Counted from the first letter of the stretch, positions 22,111 to 35,534 are shown. The stretch is DNA of 64,000 bases from Albugo candida (GCA_905220665.1 CAJNAR010000148.1:186001-250000), one strand, 5' to 3'. Numbers and translations: made by a program. The notes: generated by a model not told the origin, from the letters alone.

Positions 22111-23859
22111 ACATGAAAGGATACTTAGTGTAGCCTCTTCTTATTGTCACAGAATTTTTTACGGTTTCGACGAGTATCAAAGATAGAAAACAGAAAACAT
22201 TTAATCTTTTCCAATGTGCTTTAGGCATTGACGTGATGTACTAGATTTCGAGCCGACCCTGTTAGAAATTGCTACTTCTAGATGTCTTGCACTTGAGTAT
22301 ATCATGAGAGTATCCAATCTTGCAGTCCAGTACGTTCACAAATTGAAGACGGGTCATCACCTATACAAAAATATGAAGAGAATACAATGTGTATTGTTGG
22401 ATGCTAAAGCAATTGATGAAGCTTTGCAGGGAAAAAGGACGATGACTGATGGCTATACTTTTCTTCTAGTCTGCTTACTTTTATCTTTCTTTGGCACAAA
22501 AATTCGTCCATACTTGAAGTGCCGGAAAACTCGATGTCACCCATTTGTTTTCTGAAAATTGCGTTCACTTTTCGCTTTTACTTTGTCGTGTTCGCAGCAA
22601 CCGAATTTCGATCTAATGAGTTATTACGCTTTGAAAAACTTGATTACGGTTTCTTGGATGACGTTTATTATTCCACATCTGCCGTGGTTTCTCTTGGCTG
22701 CGAAAAGGCCAGAGTGGTGATGCAATCAAAAGAAAGGAAACGTGGAAGGAAGTGTTTCATTTTGCGGATAAGTAGATCAAAAGTGTGAGAGAAACGTCCG
22801 AGACGATTATGGGGACTTGTTGTAGATAAATTGTGGGCTGGTTAGTCACTTGTCCCGAAGAGAGAAATTACACACTGAGCTTTATACGATGTTGTGATGG
22901 GTTCATGAGTCAGGAGGCTCTTACAAGAACGATTAATTATTCCAGAAAGGAGAAGGACCCAACGACATGTACCTCATAATACAGCGATGAGCATCGAATC
23001 AATATACTGTGAGTGACTTTGGTCGTCAGAGTTTATATGTTGCTGGTGTTGGAGTAGTGCCTGACTTGAGAAAATTTCAAGAGAAGGGAAGGTAGGTATG
23101 GTTATTCATGGCATGCGATGCAACTTTCATTAGGATGCCTTAGCGCGTGACAGAAGAGACTCGGACTTTGAGCATCCAAAGAGAAAAAATATATCAAGTT
23201 CTCGGTCTGATTGTTGGAATGGGGAAGACGAGAAAATTATGCTCAATCATCACGCAATTCATTGGAGCGAAGATTCAGAGCCGTGGATCTATTCGGTCCT
23301 TACGTACAAACTACGTGCGATAATCACGACACACAAATAGATCCAAAAATGGTACACTTCAGCCAAACACAAATCCTTCAGTATACTAGGAACAATTAAA
23401 ACTGAGAGGACAAATCTTCCTGGCACAGCTATTTACCTACTGCTGCGGCTTTAGGTGCTGGATCGGATTACCTGGTTGTCCAAAATATTGTGTAATATAC
23501 TTCTCATGATATGCGGATCGTGATACTGGCGAAGGTGGATTACCGCAAACTGACAATTAGCAGCAAAGTAGAAAAGCTGACGCATTTTGCTCAAGCTTAT
23601 CGACAAACGCATCGAGAAGGAAGTATTCGTTGAAGTTTAAGAAGGTAGCTTTCAGGATGTAAGACGCTTTAATCTGATTCCGAATAAAATTCTGGATGCA
23701 AACAATCTCTAATGAGGTGGGATAGCCAGCGTGTACTGAGAAGAAATGATGGGAAATAGCTGCGTTCATCGCGAAGTTTGATAAATGTGTACTCGTTGTG
23801 AAGGCAAAGATTCGCAACAGTGTCTCGCTTAACCATGAAGGCACGGTATCACTAGTTGG
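22111..23859. other. Unrecognised spacer, probably decayed Copia 5' region
   Basis: Contains only short open frames. 22304-22555 could encode 83 residues with a hydrophobic stretch, but nothing supports it as a gene. The right part precedes a plus-strand Copia relic and may be its gag region, which I could not confirm. Confidence 0.3.
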
Positions 23860-26096
23860 TGAAGCTTATGAAGATCTAGAAATCGTCACATGCGACACAA
23901 AAGGTATTGTCGGTGACATATTACCAAGTATTTGGACAACTGAATTACGACGCTGTTGAGATATATCTAAGGACTGCAGAGTTTGAATAGAGTTGCGGAT
24001 CTAGGTGGTGAAGTTGTTGTCCTTTTACCAAGTCTAACATAGCAGAATCGTCAGACTGAATAAGCTGATCACTAGCTAGTCGACAGCCGCATAAGTGCAT
24101 TCGTTTGCTTTGATTGCCAAGAGCAATGATGTTGGTGCAAAGCAATATGATAATGTCTTGGTGTATTTCGAGAAGAGATTCAGTTGTAGAATTCATCTAC
24201 CATTAACTGGTCCGGGAATATGCAAACATTGATTTGGCTAGACAGTGCAATGAACCAAGAAATAGGCAAACAAGGTCAAGGCTTAATATTGCATCAGATG
24301 ACTACGTTCATTTCAGATGCATGGTTTTGCATGCGATTGAGCATCACATTCTTTTCGAGTCGACGAAGTTGCATACGTGACGTGCTGAATTGGTCAATCA
24401 CTAATGCTAGCCCTGGCAGAGCGTCATCGATACAATTCTTGGTTAAATGCACATTTGGACTCCTAGGAATTGTACTTCTTGATCACGATGCATGCTATTA
24501 AGAACTAGAGAAAAGAAAATTTTGCGCAACGGGGTGAGCATGATTCCATTGTTGGGATCGGAAATAGACTAAATGTTACCGTCAACGTGGTGGTCAACCG
24601 TGACGTGATTACCACAGAACATGTACAGAACGTTGCGACTCTCACAAAAGAAAGGATGAGCACCTTCAGCATAGTTTGTACGAGAGGAAGCAAAGCATTT
24701 TTTAGGCCCCGAGCATGCATAAAGATACTATTACAAATGATGGGAACATTAACTTCAAACAAGGAAAACCAAACTGGACGTGTGACAGACCAGTAACGCG
24801 CTCACCCAAGCGATAGAAAGGGTGTAAAAACAGGGATCAAGTGGTTATTTGAAATAGGTGTCGTAGATTATATGCGGGGTACATATCTGCAAAGCTTTGA
24901 GCCTGTTTTTGAAGTTTCAGAAGGAATAGACGAAAAGCAAAGCAAGAAGATTTGATTGAAATCGATCAAAATTGTATTTGAAATCACGTGCGTGTACCTA
25001 AGGGTTTTAATAGTCTTCCTCTATCGGTACTAGAATAGATATGGATATGTTGAGCGTCAATCTTGTTTAAGACTGACTGAATGCGGAGTGTACAAGCTTA
25101 GTATGGGGAAATTCGGAATGCCTTTGTTGATCCCACAATAGGAAGAGAAGAATACTTATTGATGCTATATACCAGCAAAAATATACGCTCAGCAAGAAAT
25201 GTTTATATGCCGGAAGCAAGTTGATATCGGAGTAAGGAAGACTATAAATAACAACACAAGTGGGGCGTCTTGATTTGAGTTACTTCACACAAAGCTAACG
25301 TGCTTGAGTTTTCGCAATGCTTGGCCTGACAGCCAAGAAAACGAGTCTTCTAGATAACTTTTATCTCGAAATAAAGGATCTATTGGTCACACAATTTGGA
25401 GAGGTGCAAAAATTCTTCGGCATGCGCATTACTCTCGATATGATTATTGAACAGCAAGAGGCGATTTGAGAAATGCTGGGATAGAAGACGAGTGCGGCTT
25501 TAGTACACTGTTCAGCGAGGAAAGTGAATCTCCTTGAAGAGATAGATGCGATACCGCCTGATGTTTGCCTAGATTACCAAATTATCATTATCAATTCTTT
25601 TTCTGTGCTAAGAGTTTTTTTTCTGCTTCTCTCGATCTAGCAGACCCGACATATCGTGCGCGTTATACCGACTTTAGGGGGGGGGGCGCACACATGCACT
25701 GGAACAATCTGGCTGAAAAACTATTGGAAGGATTATAGGTTTTTTCTGAGTAACCAAGGCGCCACGCCTACGAATGAGGCAATACATCCTTGTTATGGAA
25801 TTGTAGCATTATTTGTGACATCGACGCTGCTTTTGTTTTACAAAGCCGACAGAAAGTTATTTAGGGCCAAGAAGATTTATGTGGCTAGAAGTATCTTGGT
25901 ATGCAAAAGACAAGGTGGTGTGTCATTGGCACCACTGGAAGCAGAATTGGCAGTGGCTTCAGTGGTGGTAACGCACATGTTTCGATTGCGAGAGCAACTT
26001 TCAGAGATTAGAGGAACCTGTAGTGACTATGGAACTAGTCAGGGACGCCAAACCGGCTCGAAGGGAATGAAGCGCAGATTAATCGAAGCTTGTTGA
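23860..26096 (+). pseudogene. Decayed Ty1/Copia pol relic
   Basis: The complement of 23945-24196 translates similarly to the complement of the Copia integrase at 33.7-34.1 kb, so this is integrase in plus orientation. Reverse transcriptase traces follow at about 25190-25480 (LLVTQFGEVQKFFGMRI). The RNase H end is at 25800-26000 (GGVSLAPLEAELAVASVVV), a Copia hallmark also present in the element at 31.7-31.9 kb. Frameshifts and stops are frequent. No LTRs were found. A run of ten or more G at about 25677 falls within it. Confidence 0.65.
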
Positions 26097-28552
26097 TATC
26101 AGGAGTAGTTTTATGACCTCATATGCGACAAACAGAATTGTGGCACCTAAACATGTGGATCGTGCAAACGGTTGAGGCTACTGCTTTAAGTGTTACTTGG
26201 TTCTAATGGGCTCCAACACATATTGTTAAGGGAATCTAATGAAAAAAGATGAAGACCAAATGCATGACATTCCCCGAGGAGTAGTGTTGGATTCTAGAAG
26301 TTGAAGCTGTAACGACGGAAGTTTTCCAGTGTCAAAAGGACGATACTTTAAAATTTCACTTCCTGTATGTGGAGAGGACGGTGGCTAGATAGAATTCAGT
26401 ACTGTGCAGCGCAAACTTTTGATTTAGTTGACCTGCCAAAGAACTCTATATAACTTGCTCTTTTTTATCTCGTCTACGTTGCTCTATGTGCTATTCGTGA
26501 CCATCGCATCAGGAAGTGACATGTATAATTAGATTTGTTTTTGCTTAAATTGCATTTATTAACAAGTATTCGATAATGCTTCGCACAGCACATTCACTCG
26601 TTCAAAAATGCTATGATTCGAGGCGCCATGACATTGTTATCAGCACAGCCATTGGAACCTCATCATCCCATTGTGCTGAGAGTTGGGTGATACGTTTCTT
26701 TTCGAGATATACAACCTGAGAGATGTCGTGAACAAGCAGCTCTCGATCCTCGTCTCAGGCTTAATTTTGAAAGAATTCTAGTAGATTGGCTATATTGCTC
26801 GTAGTTTTTACTATATTAGATGTTCGTGATTCAGGCAATGACTACATTACAAGCTTAGTTGTGTTTCGGCACGAAACTTGAACAGTATATGACGTAGTTT
26901 TATTTCCTGCCAAAGCATCTGCGATCCTGAATCAACAAAGGAACTATCCCTTGAAATCCATTTAAATGAGTCTGATGAGGCTGTTCATGCCTTCTACGAC
27001 ATCAGTAACAACAGCGACAACAGATATCATGAGATGGAACTGTCGATGCAGTTTTCGCGGTCAAGGAAACCCCCCCCAGCCATTTCGGACAAGTGTTGGT
27101 GCATATCTTCGTTAACCGCCTGTGGTTTGATGACTAGATAGTGTTGAGCGGTACTCGCATCAACGGAGGTGGTGCTAATGAACAAAGCCGTTGCAAGTTC
27201 TACACATGGCTAAGAATAAAAATGCTAGTGCGGATCGAAATCTGTTCAGAAGAAGTAGTGGTATGAAAAGAGGCTGGGTATCTATTCAAAAAGAAACGCA
27301 GCAATCGCAAAAAGGGAGAAACAACATTCACTTCGAGAGAGTCGAGAGGTCACGAAATTCAATTTCTTAAAAAGCTCACAAGTGGACGGGTGTATGGAGG
27401 TGGTTATATATATTGATCGTCTTGACTGATTAATAAAGAATGGTAGGATATCTATCATAGGATCTAGAATACGATTACTATTCATATTCTGTGCTTGGTA
27501 AATTAAATTATTTCGAGACGAACAGCATCTACGGCGTATTCGGCTCGTCCGTGTCTGGCCTGTCATCCATCCTAGCTGCAATCGCTGTGACAAGGAACGA
27601 AAGGTTTCTACTCTCCAGGCTCGTCGAGTCATAGCGTCGTTGCGGGACACGATCTTAAAGAAGGTCTCGTTGACCTGTCGATGCCTGCTCAGCACAAAGT
27701 CTCCGTAGTAGATGAACCTGTGCGTCATGATCCGCTCACGCATATCGTATGGCCTAGCGTCAATGAAAGTGTATTAGTTATTTAAAGAAAATGATCCACT
27801 GCACGTCTTCACCTCTATCGCCGATTGGCGACGGGGGAGTCAACGAATGCGTTCAGGCGATGAGCAGAACGCGGAGTGCGCACAGTACACTCATGCTGAT
27901 CGACCTACTCGCGATGGGTGGAGTGATCAAGCAGAATTCACCCGATCGAAATTAAATTAGCAATGGTGGTACGAAATTAATCATTAGTTCTACCTTGTAT
28001 GGTTTGTAGAAGCACGTGGGCTCAAGACCATGAAATCGCAGCCACGCTTATTTTCCGTCTTGTATTTGTCTTGCATAGCTCCTATGTACTGTACATACCA
28101 AAACCAGATAAAATCTGGTACTTTTCGGCGTCTCCTGTCAAAGCTCTCAGAATGGTTGTTACTGCGTATCATATTTGGTAATTGGTCACCATTTGCTAAG
28201 GCTGGTAGTGGTAAAATGTGGCACGCAACAAGTCAATATGAGTACCAGAATGGCATCCACAGCAGAGTTTGGTGGACACGTGGCAAATCCAACATCCGAC
28301 TAGAAGATTTTTTATAGAGCGATCACTATAACATTCTCAATCCCATCTGCATCTCACAAAATTTTGTCGTATGATGTTCAAAAATAAAACTATGATGTTG
28401 AATAACTCACTAGGACGTCGCAAGGTCTGAAGTAATAGAAATGGAAGTAAAGTAGATGCTGTAACAATTACGGACGTCTCCGAGTCCCAGACACATGTGA
28501 GAGAATGGAAAACGAAGCTCAAACTACCGCTTGGTGTGGTTCAAAAAGATTG
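26097..28552. other. Spacer with a GC-richer island
   Basis: No supported gene. 27500-27960 is visibly GC-richer than its surroundings and has open frames on both strands (for example a 153-residue minus-strand frame at 27282-27743). I recognise no domain in it. It may be a fragment of an unrelated mobile element or a captured gene piece. Confidence 0.35.
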
Positions 28553-28554
28553 TA

Positions 28555-28588
28555 CAGTACACTCAGGAAAAGATTGTCCGCTTTTTTT
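28555..28588 (+). repeat. Left terminal inverted repeat of the Tc1/mariner element
   Basis: Starts CAGTACACTCAGGAAAAGATT and continues through TGTCCGC and a T-run; pairs with 29859-29892. Confidence 0.85.
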
Positions 28589-28658
28589 GATTTTTTGAAC
28601 CACAGCCGCAAGCTTGCGCTCGAACAAACCACTGCCGTGGCCCCAAAAGGTCTAGAAT

Positions 28659-29679
28659 ATGGCTGAAACTGCACAAAAACATACTTTGACAGCCGAGGAA
28701 CGTTTGCGCATTGTTGGAATGAGGCAGGCTGGTATCAAAGTTGCAGAAATTGCCTGCAAGTCAGCGACAGATGCGACGCATCATGGAGAGGTGATGTAAA
28801 GAAAACACAGTTGTTCCAAAGAAAAGCCCTGGAAGGCCAAAAAAACTTTCAGGAAGGGATTCCAGAGCTCTATTTCGCAGCACCAAGGGTGCAAGACGTT
28901 CAACTCTGGCCGAAATTAGCATCAACATGCCAACTAAAGCTGGTTAGACTGCATTCAAAGAGACTTCACATGCCGCTAGTCTCTTTGCTCGAGTGGGGTT
29001 AAAAAGCCTTTTTTGAACAAGCCACACACTGCTAAGAGGCTGGAATTTGCAAAAAGATACCAGAATTCCACCATAGAGTTCTGGAAATCAATCTGCTGGA
29101 CTGATGAGGCCAGCTTTCGAATTGGAAAGAATTTTCGCCGACCTCTGGTCTGGAGATCTACCAATGAGAGGTACCAATCAGACTATCTGGTACCTTCTTA
29201 CAAGTCAGGGCGTTCTCTAGTTATGGTCTGGGGTGCCTTTCAGGATAGCAAAAAAAGCCAGCTTGTGCGTATGTCACCAAATCGTCAAACAGCAGCTGAC
29301 TTTGTCACACAAGTATACGATCGTGAGTTGGCTGGCTTCTGGTAAGGCCTTGTCAATGCTGGAAGTGCCATACCCATGGAAGAGGGTGCGCTTATTCATT
29401 GCGCAAAAGCGCCCCGAAAAATGGCGTGACGAGCTTAGCGTTGGCAAGCTAGAATGGCCTGCAAACTCTCCTGATTTCAATCCCATTGAGGATGTATGGG
29501 CAAAGATGAAAGTAGCCATCCAAAAGCCCCCCGAAGCCAAAAACAGAGAAGAGCTATGGCTCCAGCTTGAACAGACTTGGTCTTTTATTGATCCAGAGTG
29601 GCTACAGCCTCGTTTTTACTCCATGCCGGAGAGGATCCAAGAAGTAATTAAAGCAAAAGCGGGTTCTAATCTCTGCTAG
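28659..29679 (+). pseudogene. Tc1/mariner transposase, frameshifted
   Basis: Starts MAETAQKHTLTAEERLRIV, typical of the N-terminal helix-turn-helix. The first catalytic Asp lies in CWTDEASF near 29097. MVWGAFQD follows near 29226. The usual second-Asp motif MEDGAPIH reads MEEGALIH at about 29374, so that Asp appears replaced, and it is in a different frame from the end. The third acidic residue is in WPANSPDFNPIEDVW near 29456-29500. At least three frame breaks are present. In an active copy it would cut and paste the element at TA sites. Confidence 0.85.
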
Positions 29680-29858
29680 CATGTATTTTTTCTATATAGA
29701 TTATATCATTATAACATCATGATTCGAAAAAACAATTCTGCAGGATTGCAGCATTGTATACTGTAAAAGTTTTGTACCAGATTTCATGGGCAGATTACTC
29801 ATCAGGTGTATGCGCCATGCTCGGAAGTCAAAGTGATTGTTTCATAAAGCGGTAAAAA

Positions 29859-29892
29859 TTTGGGGGCGGACAATTTTTTTCGGATGGTACTG
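29859..29892 (-). repeat. Right terminal inverted repeat of the Tc1/mariner element
   Basis: The reverse complement starts CAGTACCATCCGAAAAAAATT and continues into TGTCCGCC, matching the left end with a few substitutions; flanked by TA. Confidence 0.85.
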
Positions 29893-30539
29893 TACGAGAT
29901 AACCGAAGCGATATAATACTCTAATCTTCTTCTACAACATGCAGAAGCTCAGTGTCGTACGCAATGCACCAATTACTCGCGAAACTTCTTTTCTTGAGTA
30001 TCGAGTCTATGACAACATGCAGCTTGAATCGAGAAGACTGACAGATACAACCAATATGTACCTTTAGAAAATCATCTTAAAAAGCAGATAGGACCGTCCT
30101 TGAAGCTTTTTTTACCTCCCCATTCTTCTGTCTTCGCGTCTCGATTGGACAGTACTTAGAAAATGGGACACTGTCACATCGAACAGAGAAGGATTTGTCG
30201 AGAAAATCAACATTTGATGGCTGGTGCCATGGGTCGTATCCGAACTTCAGCGCCTAAATAAGCTGACCCATGTTTATTATCCAAAATTCCAAAAAGATGT
30301 TGTTATTGAATCAAATTTCGCTCGAGTCAGATGAGTACGTCCGTCTTTCAACTCTCTTAAGCACGACCTAGATGGCGGAAGATGTCAAGCACCCACCTAG
30401 TATTTCATCTCCAAAGACGAATGAAAACCAAGCTGTATTCTATCAGGCTGTTACAAAACGTTTCGTGATTGTCCGAAGATATTCTTTAACTTCGTTAGGG
30501 AAGATGTACCTTTCTTAGATTACAAGTCCTCAAAAGGCA

Positions 30540-31200
30540 TCTTGCTTCCAAATAAAATTAGGACCTGATGCTGGATTCTATAGACCCATCGCTTCGCTCA
30601 GTTTCGATGCGAAAATATTCAATTAAGAAAGTGATCGTGCCACAACGCAGATGTCTCACCACCACCGGAATATCTCAGGCATGCAGGCTTCAATTAGACA
30701 TCGTGGACAAAATGGATATGGGAAGCTGATGCCGAGTAAACGAAGCTTTTCTCGTTTGGAAGCAATGATGAATGAAACAAGATTGACGACTATGCTTGCC
30801 TTTTGACCACTTATACAAGAGCCCAGCTGAATATCAGTAAAATGTCACATCAGCCATTGGACCCCAACGTTAGTAAAACAGGTGATTCTTTACCACATTA
30901 CTTGATATCACGATGATAGACCCTTTGAAGTGATGTATGATATAACACAATGTTTTCAAAAATTTGGTAAATGACATAGCAGGTCCAACTGCACCTCACT
31001 TCTCGTTGATGATTTGATTCTACTTCCAGTTGCACCGAATAATGTTTTGATTCATATTAGACTCGCTTGAGTTTATTATGAGGATCGTGCGCAAGACCAA
31101 TTTGGAAGAATACCTCTTTATCTCGTCAAAGCATCGATGACGTGTGCTTTTATTCTCAAATGAGACATCTTATGTCTATAAATTTCGGGAACTTCCCTTA
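30540..31200 (+). pseudogene. Probable non-LTR (LINE) reverse transcriptase relic
   Basis: Broken frames show YRPIASLSFDAKIF (like the conserved NYRPISLLN-type motif of LINE reverse transcriptases) near 30575. About 430 bp downstream is LLVDDLILLP, at the place of the catalytic xxDD motif. Many stops intervene. The motif order and spacing fit a LINE, but the match is short. 29895-30540 may be more of the same and shows nothing else. Confidence 0.4.
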
Positions 31201-31262
31201 CATTCAGATACCCGAATAATTATACGGTGGTATCCGCACTCACAGGATTTTATAGGTATGGT

Positions 31263-31385
31263 TGTTCAATGTCCAGCAACGCGGAGACAGACTTGGAGGG
31301 AGCGCGAACAACGACCATGATAGCAGAAGCAACAAGGTAAGTATATTGATTTGTTTCTTAAAACCTACCGCTTTACCTAAGTACA
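31263..31385 (-). repeat. Copia LTR (3' LTR in element orientation)
   Basis: Shares 'aatgtccagcaacg', 'gagggagcgcg', 'acaacgacca' and 'aagtacaaaa' with 35977-36099; the middle is diverged. Starts TG and ends CA. Boundaries are approximate. Confidence 0.7.
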
Positions 31386-34300
31386 AAAATGTGTGCTGTC
31401 CACGCATCAATATGCAGAATGAAGCAACGGGTTCCTCCTTCTTCGAAGCGAATTCCAACACTCCTACATCGGGGACTACAGTCATTTTCGCTCAGTCCAA
31501 TCAGGGTTCTCAGCTCCTCCAAGCGTGCTGCTGCGAGTGCTTTCGTCATCAAGTCTGCAGACATACTACGACTTTCGAGGTATCTTGGAAGTAAAACGCC
31601 GTTTTTTACATGAGAGGTTACGAATTTGATTTCCACGTCGACATGTTTCGACTTCGCTGACGTACCATCTCCTCCGAACTGGTACTGTATATTGCCATCT
31701 GATTATCCACATAACAAAATCATAGGTTCTTTGCAACTCAAACCAGCCTCACGAAGCAATTCGCGTATTCCAATCATTTTTACGACCACAACAGAGGCCA
31801 CGGTAAACTCCGCTTCCATGGTGCGTAGCGACATACCGACTTGTTTTATCGCCAACCACGACACTGGCATTTCATAACAGTGATCCACCTACCCGTTACC
31901 GATTTTCTATACGTTGGTCTGCAGCAAAACCAGCATCGCTATAACCAACAATTTTCACTTCATCACGTTCTGTATTCTCTTAATTCATTTTCAACCGCAT
32001 TGTTTTGCGTACCTTGTAAATACCTCCTACCTCTTCTAGTCAATTCGTAATCGCAAAAGATTGATGAATGCGTTTGTCTGAGGACTATGTGCACGGCGCA
32101 AGATATCTCCGGTCTGCTACATTTTGAAAGACAGAGAGAGCTTCCAACCAGGGACTGAAAGCTCTTAATAATGGCAGTACTGTCCCAGTTTTTTCTGATA
32201 ATTTCACGTTCTCCTCTTGATAGTTGCTGACTTCGTCATCGATTGGAGCACCAACGCCGCGTGACTCCTCCAAACCATTATCTCGTAATATTTCACGATT
32301 AGAAACTTCTTGATGGTTGCTCTATCCATCATCATCGTCATGAGTGATGAGCATGCCCAAAAACTTGTTGACAACGCCTATATCCTTAATAACCAGTTCC
32401 TTTGAGTCGTGAAAAACATCTACGATATGTTCCTTTGTCGCTGCCACAAGAAGACCGTCGACGTATTTACCACAACTACGAAATTTTCATTCAGGCGTTT
32501 CCAATACAAACACGTATCCGCACGGCACTGTATGAAATTCAAACTTCGGGTTCTTATGCAGCAGATCGCTCCAATAACGTCCGACTTGTTTGAGTCCATA
32601 GAACGCCTTACGCAGTTCCAATGCGATATCGTTTGCACCGGCCCCACCCAGGCTTTTATTACCATGTCACGTTTTAACTTCATACCTTGGGATATGGAAA
32701 AGAATTCTCAAATCAGGCTGTTTCTCTGCTTTCACATGCGCATTTGGTACGTCTCCATGCTATGCTGGCACTCGCTATTTTCTAGCCAGAGAACGTATGA
32801 GCTTGACACTTGACATATCCATGACTTCAGCAAAAGTGATGTTGTAATCACGATCAAAATGCTTATTCATCTCCACAGGCTACCAGTCTGGACCTGTAAT
32901 GCTCGAGGTCACCATTTGCATCTTTTTTTGGTTTCAGAAACCCACTTGGAAGGCACACTGTAAGCATCCTTCGGCGATCGTACCACAATCAAGACCCCGT
33001 TCTCTTCTAGCGCTTGTACTTCTGCTTTCATCGCTTTTTACCCCACGATTTTCTACGTACTGCGAATCGATTCGCCGTAGTTTTTGTATCCGTCTCATGT
33101 ACGGTGCCCAGAACCCCAACTATCTTCTCTTGGCAAGACTCTTCTTGAGAATTCAACCCATTATTCCCATGTGCTGAGCGTGTCACCGGCCTATCCCGAT
33201 CCCAATTAGATTTTTCTTTATTTTTTCTTTCTCGCGCATCATTTTCTGTAGCATTTTCTTGACTTGTACAATACTTTGTTGAATATGCTCACTCTCTTCA
33301 GCCCTCAGACTTTCTAAGTTTTTGACGTGTTGTGTCGTTACAGCAATTCGGTCCTTCTGTAGGTATACGAGATATCCCTTTGTGGATTCACGAATACCAA
33401 TGATAAATCCGCGTTGACCCCTCTGTGCAAGACCGTGCACGGAGAGCCAAAACTCACAAATCTCACCAACAGTGGGTGCTTTCGTCGCCAGCAATTGTAA
33501 CAAAGAAATTACATCAGCACTAGCGCTTTTGAATGAGCCATTAAGCATGTATGTCTCGTATTGAGCCGCATCACCCCAGAAGAGAAACTGCAAGCAACCT
33601 GAAAATATCATGCATCTGGCCGTGTTCATATCGTGTGATGCATTCTTTCGGCTTCATCATTACTCGCTTGATTTCTCGTTTCGTTGTCGAGCCACACCTG
33701 GTTCTTGCCATACAAGTCGATATTTTTCATGCTCTCTACCTGATTCGGTGCATAGGATGTGAATTCTGCAATCGAATCGTTTGTCGGAACACACCAGGTA
33801 ATTTTGGAACTGTTTTGCTGCCATATCCTTCGCCTTGGCGAGAGAAACCTTCAAATGATTAGTTTTGTAATCTACCAAATTCATCATGTATCGGTTTCCA
33901 GGCAGATCTCTAAGAGGCATTGGTCCCTTTACAGTCAGAGCACACAACTCCACCAATTTGATCGATCGGCGAATGCTCATCAGTCTTGTTTCGATTGTCG
34001 CTTCCTTGGCTGCTTTCCTTGGACACATGTGGTGCAATTTGGACGTCTGCGATCTGTCAATACAATTGCCGATGCAGGATCCTTTGCAGCCTCTCAATGG
34101 CCTTGTAATTTATATGTCTAAGTCTCCGATGAAAATAAATTAGAGAACCCTTTCGACGTTGTCTGAATGTATTTCTCAACACTCCGTTTTTACCCATAGC
34201 TACCATGATAACGTTCCGTGATCTGGAACAATTCTTTCGAATGTTTACACGAACTATGAGTACATTTCTCGCCAATTCGACACCGATAATAACATTCTTC

Positions 34301-34815
34301 TCATCACTGCTCGTCACTACATGCTGTGCACCACGGCTCGTAGGTGTGTGTCCCTTCAAGTCCAGAGATCCATACGAAAGAATATTGTGGATCAGCGCTT
34401 TGGCGTAATATACATCAGTGATCGTCACAATGCATCGCTGTCCCATAGCTCTTAGATTTATCGTGACACTTTCATTTTGGTAACAATGAAAGGATTTCCA
34501 TCCGGCTGCGCACACGTTACAACAGCGTCTTCAATCATCGAGCCAGTTTTCATTGCTGATAAAATGTCTGCTACTCCCGCTGTCCAAAATCCAGATGCCA
34601 CCATGTTCATCCTGCAGGTCCGGTATAGCCAATGTTAAGTCTGAGTCTTTGTTTTGATGAGATTCTTTGGTGTGACAATTTCCATGACTTGACCCGGGTT
34701 ACCACACAGAAAATATCGCCTGTGTTTCTTGAAACGCCGATGTTGCGTTTGCTCAACATAAGCATTTTTGGGGTGCTTGCTTCTCCTACCTGACTCCCGT
34801 CCTGCACAACTTGAC
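31373..34815 (-). pseudogene. Copia gag-pol remnant
   Basis: In reading order on the minus strand: a degenerate zinc-knuckle region (about 34.7 kb), aspartic protease DSGSS (34.58 kb), gag-pre-integrase with FHRRLRHINYKAI (34.1 kb), and an integrase core (33.66-34.0 kb). Next is the post-integrase block MNTARCMIFSGCLQFLFWGD (33.6 kb), then reverse transcriptase pieces (32.4-32.8 kb, WKRLNENFVVVV). RNase H follows with TMEAEFTVASVVVVKMIGIRE (31.8 kb), then the terminal segment SADLMTKALAAARLEELRTL (31.5 kb). Stops and frame changes separate nearly all of these. Confidence 0.85.
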
Positions 34816-35470
34816 AATCATGAACGTGTTCAACAATCTCTTCTCAATGCGCTTGTTTGGCATCCATGACTCCCAAGATTGCGCAAAATGTGCAAGTTCT
34901 TCCGCTTGCTGTAATTAATATGTTCTTTGATGATCGCCTTTCACCATCAGAGCAACTCTCATGTCTTGTGGTGCGTACTGAACAATGTTGTTTAGCATCA
35001 TGTAGTCAGAATATCCGCTGGAAGCCTCTGCTACGGCGTTTAGATACATAAGCTGTTCTGTCCACGATCGTTTGGGCGCGTAAAAAAATTCATTGGCTGT
35101 GTTGGCGTAATATTCACTCTAAACGCCTGAATCATACGCTCCATAACGTACTTTAGTGTAGCATTGCGGTTTCACCAGACGTCGATTTGCTTATCAAAGT
35201 AACTTTCAACCATACCATCTACCTTCACATCTTCAAGCCGATAGAAACCACAAGCAGACTGTGCCAGAACTATTTGCCTTTCAAAACGTCTTCCCCTACT
35301 TCAGAAATCCGGATCTCAAACCCTGGTATAATTAAAAGGGCGAATCTTTAGCTATTTGTTTCTTGCTCTGGGCAAGCGAAAACTCCTCTTGCTCTCTGGT
35401 TTCCTTCGAATTGTACCATGACAGGGGCCGAACCAGCTCCATGATCATGACGTGGCTGCCCATGTCGATT

Positions 35471-35534
35471 CTGATTTTTTTTTTTTTGAAATTTATTTTT
35501 TATTTTTTTATTTATTTTTTATAATTTTTTTTTA
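35471..35534. repeat. A/T-only low-complexity tract
   Basis: About 60 bp of almost pure T and A inside the gag region of the Copia element, partly as T runs of more than ten. It adds to the evidence of decay. Confidence 0.9.

Larger units (their letters stand above)
28553..29894 (+). mobile_element. Tc1/mariner-type DNA transposon
   Basis: A 1338-bp element (28555-29892) flanked on both sides by TA, the standard Tc1/mariner target duplication. Terminal inverted repeats start CAGTAC and share the internal block attgtccgc at equal distance from each end. Inside is a frameshifted transposase with the family's catalytic motifs. The ends are complete and the transposase is broken, so it could at most move if a related enzyme acted in trans. 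Confidence 0.88.

Noticed and set aside
25656..26096. 146-codon frame as a stand-alone gene
   Set aside because: Its C-terminal part is Copia RNase H and the upstream sequence is Copia reverse transcriptase, so it is part of a relic.
27282..27743. 153-codon minus-strand frame as a gene
   Set aside because: No domain, no signal peptide, and the complementary strand is equally open; kept only as an odd-composition island.
33551..34143. Plus-strand frames within 33.5-34.5 kb
   Set aside because: They are the complement of the minus-strand Copia integrase.
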